Shown: in pieces, positions 50,758 through 58,752 of the stretch
How positions within the stretch are numbered: position 1 is the stretch's first letter
Layout: each line of letters begins with the position of its first letter
Source of the DNA: Metabacillus sp. FJAT-52054
Lineage (GTDB): Bacteria > Bacillota > Bacilli > Bacillales > Bacillaceae
Length of the DNA stretch: 64,000 nt
NCBI RefSeq assembly: GCF_037201815.1
Contig: NZ_CP147407.1
Location: forward strand, 744,001-808,000
Direction: 5' to 3'
Made by a program: the position numbers and the translations under genes
The notes under the pieces: model-generated
Told to the model about the DNA's origin: nothing
What the model saw: only the letters and a program-made list of their open reading frames with translations
Databases searched by the model: none

Positions 50758-51387
50758 ATGATACAATTTCAAAATGTGATAGAATCAGCGGAACAGCTGA
50801 ATGAGATATGGGGAAAACCGGGTAAACTCGCTTCAAACAAGGTCATTGACCACTTGGATCAACACTGTATAAACTTTCTGTCTCTCTCCCCAATTGCATT
50901 GATCGGTACTTCCAATTCTAATGGAGAATGTGATGTATCTCCACGGGGAGATCATCCTGGTTTTATCCTGATACTGAATGAAAAGCAGCTTGTCATTCCG
51001 GAAAGGCCAGGAAACAAACGCTTAGACTCCATTCGCAACCTATTAGAAAACCCTCATGCAAGTCTGTTATGCCTGATTCCCGGTTTGGATGAATCGCTAA
51101 GAATAACGGGGAAAGCTTCTGTTATCAGAGACCAGGATATTCTGGAGCAAATGCAGGCAAGGGGAAAAACGCCGATTGCAGGAATTGCAATAGAGGCAGA
51201 AGAGTGTTTTATACATTGCGGAAAGGCTTTGAAGCGATCCCAGCTATGGGATAGCGAGAAATGGCCGGCAGTGGACGAATTGCCTAAAGCAAATGAAATG
51301 CTGGCCGCTCATGCAAAATTTGATGAATTTGATGCTAATAGTGTAGCTGCAGCTCTGGAAGAAAGCTATAAGAAACGATTGTATTAG
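50758..51387 (+). CDS. PPOX-type flavoprotein (pyridoxamine oxidase fold, MSMEG_1061-like)
   Basis: A 209-residue FMN-binding split-barrel protein. IALIGTSNSNGECDVSPRGDHPGFILILNEKQLVIPERPGNKRLDSIRNLLENPHASLLCLIPG is the characteristic pattern (D-x-S-P-R-G-D and R-x-x-S/D-x-x-N). ECFIHCGKALKRSQLWD near the end is the CxHCxKA-type signature. ATG 50758 lies behind GCAGGAGGAT. Probably a flavin-dependent oxidoreductase; substrate unknown. Confidence 0.88.
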   Translation: MIQFQNVIESAEQLNEIWGKPGKLASNKVIDHLDQHCINFLSLSPIALIGTSNSNGECDVSPRGDHPGFILILNEKQLVIPERPGNKRLDSIRNLLENPHASLLCLIPGLDESLRITGKASVIRDQDILEQMQARGKTPIAGIAIEAEECFIHCGKALKRSQLWDSEKWPAVDELPKANEMLAAHAKFDEFDANSVAAALEESYKKRLY

Positions 51388-51433
51388 CAAATGGACCATT
51401 TTTTAAAGTCTTTTGACCGCTGATTCCTTGGAT

Positions 51434-51547
51434 ATCGACCGAAATTTAAATATATCGACTGAAATAAAATTATATCGACCAAAATTTAAATATATCGACT
51501 AAAATAAAATTATATCGGCTATTTTTTTGATATATCGACTTTTCGAC
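51434..51547. repeat. 20-bp-period tandem array
   Basis: Five to six units of ATCGACY-RAAATWWAAWTAT type. Units alternate between ATCGACC...TTTAAATAT and ATCGACT...AAAATTAT, giving a 40-base higher-order period. Non-coding, AT-rich. Confidence 0.85.
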
Positions 51548-51620
51548 ATGGAATGACAAATTCCGCCGGCCGTTATGACCGCCAATTATTTAAGAAGCCC
51601 AAACCCCTCCAACCCAACCC

Positions 51621-51657
51621 AAAAAGGATGCCCCCAAAAAAATGAGGCATCCTTTTT
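51621..51657 (-). terminator. Terminator of the amidase gene
   Basis: AAAAAGGATGCC and GGCATCCTTTTT pair around CCCAAAAAAATGA, immediately beyond the amidase stop on the minus strand; usable in both directions. Confidence 0.85.
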
Positions 51658-51658
51658 C

Positions 51659-52678
51659 CTATTTCAATGCATTAAGCATGTAAGTTCGAGTACCCGGTCC
51701 GTACACACCGTCATCTGCCAGGGAAGCATAGCGGTTTTGGAAGCGGCGTACGGCAGCGGTTGTCTGGGGACCGTATTGTCCGTCGATGGAACCGCTGTAG
51801 AGCCCGAGTTTTTGCAGGGCGCGCTGAATTTGTTTAACAGGTTCGCCTGATGATCCGTCTCTGTATACTCCTGAAGGCAACGGATAACTGGCAGAGGGCG
51901 GCTTGACTTTGCTGAGTGCGGCATATGTCTGACTGCCGACGATGCCGTCAGCGGTAAGTTTGTTTTTCTTTTGAAAAGCAATGACCGCTGCTTCGGTACC
52001 TGCTCCAAAAATCCCGTCCGCTGTCAAGCTGTATCCAGCGGCAATCAATTTCCTCTGGACATCTTTAACCAGATCTCCCGTGTCGCCTCTTTTTACCGGC
52101 AGATTTTCGGAAGCTGGAGGTGCAGCGGGTGCCTTGCCAAAGTCATTTGCGAGGGAGCGTTTTACGCTGCTGATAAACTGAGTCCATGATACACCATATC
52201 GCTGAAAGGCATTGAGAGGATCCGTTCGCCTTGAAGGATCCAGAGTATAGTGGCCAATAATATGTTTGTCGGGATTCAGTCCGAAGCGGTCACAAAGGTA
52301 GGCGTGATACCAGACATATCGATTGTATGCCTGCTGAAAATTAATGCTTCCCCCAAAGCAAAATTCTACACCTATGGCTGCATCATTTGCATCTTCGCCA
52401 AACCTGCGGTTGTCTTCCTTTAACCCATATTGAACGTGAAAAGCCACCTCATCCAAAGGGATGATTTCCAAAATCGTTTTATCATCAATGAAGGTGTGGG
52501 CAGAAGCTGATGGCTGCTGATTGTTAAAATATTCACGGTTCTGAGCCGCACTTGTCCCAGGGTTTCCAGTGTCGTGGCTGACAATGAACAGGACTGTCCC
52601 TATTTTCCGGCCGGAACGAGAATTCCCGGTACGAATGTAGGAACGCTGTATAGGATATTTCACTCTCTCACTCTCCAT
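51659..52678 (-). CDS. N-acetylmuramoyl-L-alanine amidase with two PG-binding domains
   Basis: A 339-residue cell-wall hydrolase. The amidase_2 domain (residues ~20-165) shows FIVSHDTGNP (first zinc His), HTFID, IGVEFCFGG and HIIGHYTLDPSRRTDP (second His plus the K/R-x-D). Two peptidoglycan-binding-1 domains follow (GDTGDLVKDVQRKLIAAGYSLTADGIFG...; GSSGEPVKQIQRALQKLGLYSGSIDGQYG...). No signal peptide, as in phage lysins and the spore/prophage amidases CwlA and XlyA. No phage genes are nearby, so it may be a mother-cell or domesticated enzyme. Confidence 0.9.
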   Translation of the reverse strand: MESERVKYPIQRSYIRTGNSRSGRKIGTVLFIVSHDTGNPGTSAAQNREYFNNQQPSASAHTFIDDKTILEIIPLDEVAFHVQYGLKEDNRRFGEDANDAAIGVEFCFGGSINFQQAYNRYVWYHAYLCDRFGLNPDKHIIGHYTLDPSRRTDPLNAFQRYGVSWTQFISSVKRSLANDFGKAPAAPPASENLPVKRGDTGDLVKDVQRKLIAAGYSLTADGIFGAGTEAAVIAFQKKNKLTADGIVGSQTYAALSKVKPPSASYPLPSGVYRDGSSGEPVKQIQRALQKLGLYSGSIDGQYGPQTTAAVRRFQNRYASLADDGVYGPGTRTYMLNALK

Positions 52679-52739
52679 GTCTATATATAGCTAGTTTATG
52701 TTTCTGGGAAAACAACGTTCCGAGGATTCGACAAAATGG

Positions 52740-52906
52740 TTATCCACACAAAATTCGCACAATATAGAATAATTCAAGAGTTATCAACGTTATCCACACC
52801 TGAAACGACGTGATATCGATCATATTGTGGATAAAGGGTTGTTGTCCTTAGAGTGATCCACACATTTTTCCACAATATCAACAGGGGTGTGAATAACTTA
52901 TGCACA
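52740..52906. promoter_or_regulatory. Cluster of DnaA boxes
   Basis: Three perfect boxes: TTATCCACA at 52740-52748 and 52790-52798, and its complement TGTGGATAA at 52826-52834. One-mismatch boxes: TGATCCACA 52854, TTTTCCACA 52866, TGTGAATAA 52888, TTATGCACA 52898, plus TTATCAACG 52781. Eight sites in 167 bases, AT-rich, no gene. Lies between the divergent amidase and nagA genes. Could bind DnaA as a titration or regulatory cluster, or be part of an origin. Confidence 0.8.
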
Positions 52907-53030
52907 GCTTTTGCAGAAATTGTAGAATGGTGCAGAGCGATATTGCTACATAAGAAAAACGTTCGGTTAGTATATACAAATGATTGCTATGAGAAGAGCG
53001 TAAAGGAAAAACATAAGGAGAATTTTTATA

Positions 53031-53048
53031 ACTGGTATAGACAACTAG
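53031..53048 (+). promoter_or_regulatory. NagR (YvoA)-type operator upstream of nagA
   Basis: ACTGGTATAGACAACTAG closely resembles the dre sites bound by NagR of B. subtilis (GGTATAGACAACT core). It lies 53 bases before nagA, and nagR is the third gene of the same operon, so autoregulation relieved by GlcN-6-P or GlcNAc-6-P is likely. Confidence 0.75.
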
Positions 53049-53100
53049 CTTTCGTGATGATAAAATTTTTGTAAATTCAGAAAGAAGAGGTGCCTGATCA

Positions 53101-54273
53101 ATGCTTGCAATCACTCACGCAACGGTTTATGCAGAGTTTGAAACATTCCGGCCTGGATATGTACTTGTTAAAGAGGGGAAAGTGGCAGAAGTCGGACCGA
53201 TGGAAAAGTTTCAAATGCATTCAGGCTTTGTCGAGCTGAAACTTAGCCAAACAATCGAGCTGATTCCCGGGATGATCGATATGCACATTCACGGAGCCGG
53301 CGGGGCTGATGCGATGGATTCAGAAGAGGAAGCACTTACAGCGATGGCAAACCAGCTTGTTCAAGAAGGAACTACAGCCTTTTTGCCAACAACGATGACT
53401 TCCGAAACTCAATCCATTGAAAAAGCCCTAACTAATATAGCTGTCTGCATGTCTAGACCTTCTGAAGGTGCGGAAATTCTCGGAGTCCATGTAGAAGGGC
53501 CATTTTTGTCACCAAAGCGGGCAGGAGCACAGCTGCCGACTCATTTCTTAAAACCGGATGTCGCTCTTTTTAAACATTGGCAGGAAAAAGCAGCCGGTGC
53601 GATTAAATTAGTTACAATGGCTCCAGAGCTTGAAGGCGGTATGGAACTTGCGGATCATCTCACGAATACAGGAGTTATTCCATCCATCGGGCATTCCGAT
53701 GCGCTATTTTCTGAAGGGGAAAGGGCGGCAAATCATGGGGTGCGCCAGGCAACCCATTTATTCAATGGAATGAGGGGGCTGCATCACAGGGAGGCAGGAA
53801 CAGCCGGTTTTGCGCTGCTGGATCCGCGAATCAAGTGCGAGATTATCGCTGACGGGGTTCACGTTGCACCTGAAATGATCCTTCTTGCATACCGTCTCAA
53901 AGGTCCGGAAGGGATGATAATGATTACGGATTCCATGAGAGCCAAGGGGCTGGAAAATGGAGTGTACGATCTTGGCGGCCAGGACGTGTATGTGAAAGAT
54001 GGAAAAGCAGAGCTTGAAAACGGATCACTTGCCGGAAGTGTATTGAAAATGAATGAAGCGGTGCAGAACATGAAGAGATTCACAGGCTGCTCTATGGAGG
54101 ATATCGTGCAAATGGCATCTGTGAATCCTGCAAAGCAGCTGAATATATTTGACCGGAAAGGCAGCATTAAGCCTGGAAAGGATGCAGATTTGACGGCTTT
54201 ATCAAAGGATGGAGATGTGGTGCTGACGATTTGCCGCGGGAAAATCGCTTACCAAAAAGGGGGATGGGCATGA
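53101..54273 (+). CDS. nagA: N-acetylglucosamine-6-phosphate deacetylase
   Basis: A 390-residue amidohydrolase that removes acetate from GlcNAc-6-P. IPGMIDMHIHGAGGADAMD carries the first metal HxH, HVEGPFLSPKRAGAQL the Glu ligand region, ATHLFNGMRGLHHREAG the substrate loop, GHSDALF the His, and MITDSMRAKG the catalytic Asp. All motifs complete. It starts the nagABR operon behind AGAAGAGGTG. Converts amino sugars from cell-wall turnover or chitin to fructose-6-P with NagB. Confidence 0.95.
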   Translation: MLAITHATVYAEFETFRPGYVLVKEGKVAEVGPMEKFQMHSGFVELKLSQTIELIPGMIDMHIHGAGGADAMDSEEEALTAMANQLVQEGTTAFLPTTMTSETQSIEKALTNIAVCMSRPSEGAEILGVHVEGPFLSPKRAGAQLPTHFLKPDVALFKHWQEKAAGAIKLVTMAPELEGGMELADHLTNTGVIPSIGHSDALFSEGERAANHGVRQATHLFNGMRGLHHREAGTAGFALLDPRIKCEIIADGVHVAPEMILLAYRLKGPEGMIMITDSMRAKGLENGVYDLGGQDVYVKDGKAELENGSLAGSVLKMNEAVQNMKRFTGCSMEDIVQMASVNPAKQLNIFDRKGSIKPGKDADLTALSKDGDVVLTICRGKIAYQKGGWA

Positions 54274-55025
54274 AATTAATTGCAGCAGCGGATTATCGGG
54301 ATATGAGTAAAAAAGCAGCCGGTATTTTTTTAAAGCAGATGGAACAAAAAAGGCAGTCGGTTCTGGGTCTGGCAACAGGCGGGACGGTTAAAGGGGTTTA
54401 TTCTGAACTGGTTGAATTATTCCTCGAAGGGAAAATCTCTTTTGCAGAGGCGGCTTCCTTTAATCTGGATGAATATTTTGGAATGAAAAAAGAGGATCCG
54501 AACAGCTACTTCAGCTACATGCAGGAGCAATTTTTCAGTCATACGGATTTTGCTGGAGAAAGCAATTACATTCCCGATGGAACAGCTGCTGATCCTATAG
54601 ATGAGTGCAGCCGTTATGATCGATTGATTGAACAATCAGGCGGAGTCGATCTGCAGCTGCTTGGCATTGGAGAAAATGGTCATATTGGGTTTAACGAACC
54701 TGGCACGTCTTTTGAGATTGGCACCCATCTCGTAGGGCTGACGGAATCAACGAGACAGGCGAATGCAAGGTACTTTGAAGTGATGGAACAGGTACCAAAA
54801 GAAGCCATCACAATGGGAATCGGCACCATTATGAAAAGCCGCAAAATCGTCCTCCTTGCTTCAGGAGGGAAGAAGGCAGCTGCGATTGAGCAGCTATGGT
54901 ACGGAAAAGTGACAGAGGATTTCCCGGCATCCGTACTGAAACTTCATCCTGACGCAACGATCATTGCAGATGAGGAGGCACTTTCTGGTGTTCGGATGGA
55001 GGGGAAAGGGGAGCTTAGCCAATGA
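54270..55025 (+). CDS. nagB: Glucosamine-6-phosphate deaminase
   Basis: A 251-residue isomerase/deaminase producing fructose-6-P and ammonia. LGLATGGTVKGVYSELV is the phosphate loop, SFNLDEYFGM holds the catalytic Asp, and LQLLGIGENGHIGFNEPGTSFEIGTHLVGL is the NagB signature with the catalytic His. ATG 54270 overlaps the nagA stop by four bases; the earlier ATG at 54231 lies inside nagA and has no role. Confidence 0.95.
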   Translation: MKLIAAADYRDMSKKAAGIFLKQMEQKRQSVLGLATGGTVKGVYSELVELFLEGKISFAEAASFNLDEYFGMKKEDPNSYFSYMQEQFFSHTDFAGESNYIPDGTAADPIDECSRYDRLIEQSGGVDLQLLGIGENGHIGFNEPGTSFEIGTHLVGLTESTRQANARYFEVMEQVPKEAITMGIGTIMKSRKIVLLASGGKKAAAIEQLWYGKVTEDFPASVLKLHPDATIIADEEALSGVRMEGKGELSQ

Positions 55026-55759
55026 TAAAAAAAGATTCTCCGGTTCCCATCTATTTTCAGGTGGAAGAAAACATTAAAGATAAAATCAGTTCGGGTGAAT
55101 GGAAAAGCGGGGAAGCGATCCCTTCTGAGAGACAATTTTGCGAGCAGTATTCGATTAGCCGGATGACGGTCCGGCAGGCCATCAGCAATCTGGTTAATGA
55201 AGGCATTTTGGAGCGCAAAAGAGGGCGGGGAACCTTTGTTTCCGCTCCAAAGCTCAATCAGGAGCTCACAGGAATTACGAGTTTTACAGAGCAAATGGCA
55301 GAGCAGGGAAAAAAACCGGAAACGATGATTATTAGCTTTGAACGAACAGCAGCCTCAAAACAGGCCGCAAAAGAACTTGGTCTCACACAGAATGAGGAGA
55401 TGTACAAAGTGAAAAGGATCCGGCTGGCAGATGGGGAAGCGATGGCTTACGAAACTCTCTACATGCCGGTTCATCTCTTTCCTGATATGACGAAAAAGCA
55501 TGCCGAGGGCTCCATTTATCACTACATTGAAAGTGACTGCTGCATGCCGATCCAATACGGGAAGCAGGAGCTCGAGGCAGCGGAAGCAGGCAAAAAAGCG
55601 GCAGAGGCTTTGAAGCTTGCAGAAGGGGCACCTGTTTTGAAAATCCAGCGGACAAGCTTTACGGCAGACCATCAGCCTGTGGAATATACTAAAACCATTT
55701 ATCGCGGGGACCGGTATAAGTATGTGATGGAGCTGGAACGGAGGCAAGGGGGACACTAG
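55022..55759 (+). CDS. nagR: GntR/HutC-family repressor of amino-sugar genes
   Basis: A 245-residue regulator. The winged helix is IKDKISSGEWKSGEAIPSERQFCEQYSISRMTVRQAISNLVNEGILERKRGRGTFV. The UTRA effector domain follows (ELTGITSFTEQMAEQGKKPETMIISFER...GSIYHYIES...EYTKTIYRGDRYKYVMEL). ATG overlaps the nagB stop by four bases. NagR of B. subtilis releases its operator on binding GlcNAc-6-P or GlcN-6-P; the matching operator is visible upstream of nagA. Confidence 0.93.
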   Translation: MIKKDSPVPIYFQVEENIKDKISSGEWKSGEAIPSERQFCEQYSISRMTVRQAISNLVNEGILERKRGRGTFVSAPKLNQELTGITSFTEQMAEQGKKPETMIISFERTAASKQAAKELGLTQNEEMYKVKRIRLADGEAMAYETLYMPVHLFPDMTKKHAEGSIYHYIESDCCMPIQYGKQELEAAEAGKKAAEALKLAEGAPVLKIQRTSFTADHQPVEYTKTIYRGDRYKYVMELERRQGGH

Positions 55760-55760
55760 G

Positions 55761-56600
55761 ATGGAGCTTAATGATTTAGCTGTAAAAATAGCGGATGTTT
55801 ATAACAGCAATCCAAAAGTGGATTATATATGGCTTGGAGGATCTGTATCCAGAGGATGGGAGGATTGCTTTTCCGATATTGAGCTTTTTCTCTGCTGGCG
55901 AGAAGAACCAAGTGATGAAGACCGGCTTTTCCCCATTCAAGAGGTCCAGGGAGAAATCATAGATTTTCATGACTATGAAGACGAAGAATGGTCAGAAACC
56001 TACCACGCTCTCGGAGTCAAAATGGAAATCAGCCATTTTTTGACGAGAACTGCAGATTCAGTTTTAGGAGATGTAGTTGACCGTTCATCCACAGATCTTG
56101 AAAAACAATGTCTCGCGGCTGCTGTTTTCAATGGAAAATGCTTAGCGGGAGAAAGCGCATTTCAGAGGCTGATAGAAAAAGTATCCGTCTATCCGGAATC
56201 TTTAAAGCTTGCAATGATAACAGAGAATTTAGAGCTTGGAAGCAGATGGAGAAACCGGTACGCTCTTGTGGAAAGACAGGATTGGCTCTTGCTCCATCAG
56301 ATTTTTGTCAACGTACAGAAAAACGTAATGAGTGTACTTTTTGCATTAAATGAAACCTATGTTCATCATCCGGGGTTTAAGTGGCAGAGGCAGTCTCTTG
56401 GCGAAATGAATAGTAAGCCATCATTAGCAGCGGAGCGCATGGAAAATGTCTTTTTGCAGGATCCGAAGCAAGGTTTGGTGATTTTGGAGGAGCTGTTAAA
56501 AGACGTCTATCAATTGGTGAAGGATGAATGCCCTGACCTAAGTATTGATCATCTCATTCAAGCCAATCAATCTGCCCGTTTACAGCAAAAAAACAGGTGA
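55761..56600 (+). CDS. Nucleotidyltransferase-domain protein
   Basis: A 279-residue protein. WLGGSVSRGWEDCFSDIELFLCW is a nucleotidyltransferase GGS...D-x-E/D signature (SDIEL), and KMEISHFLT gives the third acidic position (E). The C-terminal part is helical (LEKQCLAAAVFNGKCLAG, WLLLHQIFVNVQKNVMSVLFALNETYVHHPGFKW), as in DUF4037-type proteins. Starts one base after the nagR stop without a strong ribosome site, so it may be read through from nagR. Possible role: tRNA, protein or antibiotic nucleotidylation; not predictable. Confidence 0.75.
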   Translation: MELNDLAVKIADVYNSNPKVDYIWLGGSVSRGWEDCFSDIELFLCWREEPSDEDRLFPIQEVQGEIIDFHDYEDEEWSETYHALGVKMEISHFLTRTADSVLGDVVDRSSTDLEKQCLAAAVFNGKCLAGESAFQRLIEKVSVYPESLKLAMITENLELGSRWRNRYALVERQDWLLLHQIFVNVQKNVMSVLFALNETYVHHPGFKWQRQSLGEMNSKPSLAAERMENVFLQDPKQGLVILEELLKDVYQLVKDECPDLSIDHLIQANQSARLQQKNR

Positions 56601-56625
56601 ATCACAAATGATTCACCTGTTTTTC
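56590..56625. terminator. Bidirectional terminator after nucleotidyltransferase gene
   Basis: AAACAGGTGAATC and GATTCACCTGTTTTTC pair around ACAAAT. The + strand stop lies within the first arm, and the minus-strand RDD stop begins just beyond. Confidence 0.9.
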
Positions 56626-57210
56626 TTATGCTTCTTTAACTTCATTAATCCCAGTAACAGCTGGTTCACCTGGCGAATTACGGGTTACATATGTACCGGC
56701 AATCAAATCATGCAATGAGCGCTTATCTTCCCTCACACCCACCATAATGGCACTTGCTAAAAGCATGATTGAGGAAAGCAGCATTCCTCCAATGAAAACA
56801 GCAAAAGCTGACATCATTGAATTGTTTATTGCTAAACTTGGATCCGTGGGGTTGGCTAAGACTTGTGCAATCTCAGTCCATGCCATGGTAAGCGCAATAA
56901 TGGCTCCGATACCAATTGGAGCGCTATAGAGAATACCGCTTACCACTGAACGTTTGATCATAGTCCAGAACGTGACGTTTGTCCCGTTTACTCGTAAAAT
57001 ACGAATGCTGACGGCCCTTTTTCCCACCGTATATCCGTACCAGAAAATCGGAAGCAGAAGTCCATAAAAGAACTGAATACCGCTCGTAGCACTATTCCCA
57101 ATGCCTTCTCCCATGATTAAAACCAAAAAGTAACCTATAACTGCAAAAATAATTCCATCAATCAGATTTGCGCCTAAGCGAATCCAAAAGCCTGCAGGAT
57201 TTTTATGCAT
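56626..57210 (-). CDS. RDD-family membrane protein
   Basis: A 194-residue protein with four helices. HKNPAGFWIRLGANLIDGIIFAVIGYFLVLIMG holds the R and D of the RDD motif, GYTVGKRAVSIRILRVNGTNVTFWTMIKRSV the second pattern, and VGVREDKRSLHDLIAGTYVTR the third. RDD proteins may be transporters or anchors; unknown here. ATG 57210 has AAGGAGGGG nine bases upstream; TTG 57216 is too close to it. Confidence 0.85.
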   Translation of the reverse strand: MHKNPAGFWIRLGANLIDGIIFAVIGYFLVLIMGEGIGNSATSGIQFFYGLLLPIFWYGYTVGKRAVSIRILRVNGTNVTFWTMIKRSVVSGILYSAPIGIGAIIALTMAWTEIAQVLANPTDPSLAINNSMMSAFAVFIGGMLLSSIMLLASAIMVGVREDKRSLHDLIAGTYVTRNSPGEPAVTGINEVKEA

Positions 57211-57411
57211 AAGCAATCCCCTCCTTCAATATAGTACTTTCCCATCATACACTTTAAAAAAACTCCAGGTAAACCAGTTTTTTGGATAAATAGCGTTCTG
57301 CAGCAGAAAAAATTTCTATGATATGATAAAAAACAGATGCCGATCAGATAAACTGAAGGCTCATCTTTATTTAAAAGGGAGTTTTTATTTTTCATGGGGA
57401 GGCAATTTGTT

Positions 57412-58623
57412 ATGCAGTATAGCTATATGACCAGGCTCTTTTGCCCTAAATGCGGGAGGAATTATGATCCCGAGCAAATTCATCAATTGTGTACATGCGG
57501 CTCTCCGCTGCTGGTGGATTATGATTATGAAGAATTAAAAAAGGTATGGACGAAGGAAAGTTTAGCTGCAAGATCAAGCAATATATGGAGATACCACGAG
57601 CTCCTGCCAGTAAGAAAAGAAGAGAATGCAGTTACGATGGGCGAGGGAGGAACTCCGATACTGCCTGTTTCGAAAATGGGTGAAAAATATGGAATTTCTC
57701 ACCTATTCATGAAGGATGAGGGGCTGATTCCGACGGGGTCCTTTAAAGCAAGGGGAGCGGCAGTTGGGCTCTCGAAAGCGAAAGAGCTTGGAGTCAAAAA
57801 GTTTGCGATGCCAACGAATGGGAATGCAGGTGCAGCATGGTCGCTTTATGCCGCCAGGGCAGGTCTTGAAGCGAATGTCGTTATGCCGGTTGATGCTCCC
57901 GTCACGACCCGAAAGGAATGTGCAGCTTCGGGAGCAAGATTGTGGCTGGTAAACGGGCTGATCAGTGATGCCGGAAAAATGGTGGGTGAGCTAGTCGGCA
58001 AAAAAGGGTATTATGATGCTTCCACCTTAAAAGAGCCATACCGAATTGAAGGAAAGAAGACGATGGGACTCGAGATCGCAGAACAGTTTAATTGGGAAGT
58101 TCCGGATGTCATTCTTTATCCGACAGGCGGAGGAGTCGGACTGATCGGTATTTATAAAGCCATGGTCGAACTGCAGAAACTTGGCTGGATTTCGTCTGAC
58201 AAAATACCCCGGCTAGTTGCTGTTCAGGCGGATGGATGTGCCCCGATAGTGAAAGCATGGGAAGAAGGAAAGCAGGAATCCGAATTCTGGAACAATTCCA
58301 AGACAGGGGCCTTTGGAATCAATGTACCAAAAGCGATTGGAGATTTTCTCGTTCTTGATGCGATTTATCAGACGAAAGGCTGTGCCGTGTCTGTATCAGA
58401 GGAAGCCATTCAACTTGCACAGCTGGATGTCGCGTCGAAGGAAGGGCTTTTCATTTGTCCTGAAGGGGCGGCCGTTTTTGCTGCTGCCCAAAAGCTGCGT
58501 GAAGAGCAATGGATAAAGGAAGATGACACGGTTGTCCTGCTTAACACAGGACAGGGGATTAAGTATGCAGATGATCTCGAGGCAGAGGTTCCAGTCCTTG
58601 AACCGGGTGACTCCCTCGTATAA
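57412..58623 (+). CDS. thrC: Threonine synthase
   Basis: A 403-residue PLP enzyme converting O-phosphohomoserine to threonine. An N-terminal zinc-ribbon-like part has four Cys (C11, C14, C27, C29: FCPKCGR...LCTCGSPL). The PLP lysine is K112 in PTGSFKARGA; phosphate loop TGGGVGLIG and PTNGNAGAAWSLYAARAG match the family. ATG 57412 is chosen with GGGGAGG nine bases upstream; ATG 57394 lies before that site. No hom or thrB beside it, unlike the B. subtilis hom-thrC-thrB operon, so this is likely a second or relocated thrC. Confidence 0.9.
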   Translation: MQYSYMTRLFCPKCGRNYDPEQIHQLCTCGSPLLVDYDYEELKKVWTKESLAARSSNIWRYHELLPVRKEENAVTMGEGGTPILPVSKMGEKYGISHLFMKDEGLIPTGSFKARGAAVGLSKAKELGVKKFAMPTNGNAGAAWSLYAARAGLEANVVMPVDAPVTTRKECAASGARLWLVNGLISDAGKMVGELVGKKGYYDASTLKEPYRIEGKKTMGLEIAEQFNWEVPDVILYPTGGGVGLIGIYKAMVELQKLGWISSDKIPRLVAVQADGCAPIVKAWEEGKQESEFWNNSKTGAFGINVPKAIGDFLVLDAIYQTKGCAVSVSEEAIQLAQLDVASKEGLFICPEGAAVFAAAQKLREEQWIKEDDTVVLLNTGQGIKYADDLEAEVPVLEPGDSLV

Positions 58624-58752
58624 ACATTTCGACCAAAAACAAGGAATTCACAAGTCTAAATGAGCAGAGACAGTTGGGGAATTGGCGCTATTGGCATCGG
58701 ATGAAGCTGCTGACATAATGGTGGGGAGATTAGAAAAAGGAGCCCAGACTAT

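Noticed and set aside
51659..52678. Prophage region around the amidase
   Set aside because: The amidase is phage-lysin-like but no holin, tail, capsid or integrase gene lies nearby.
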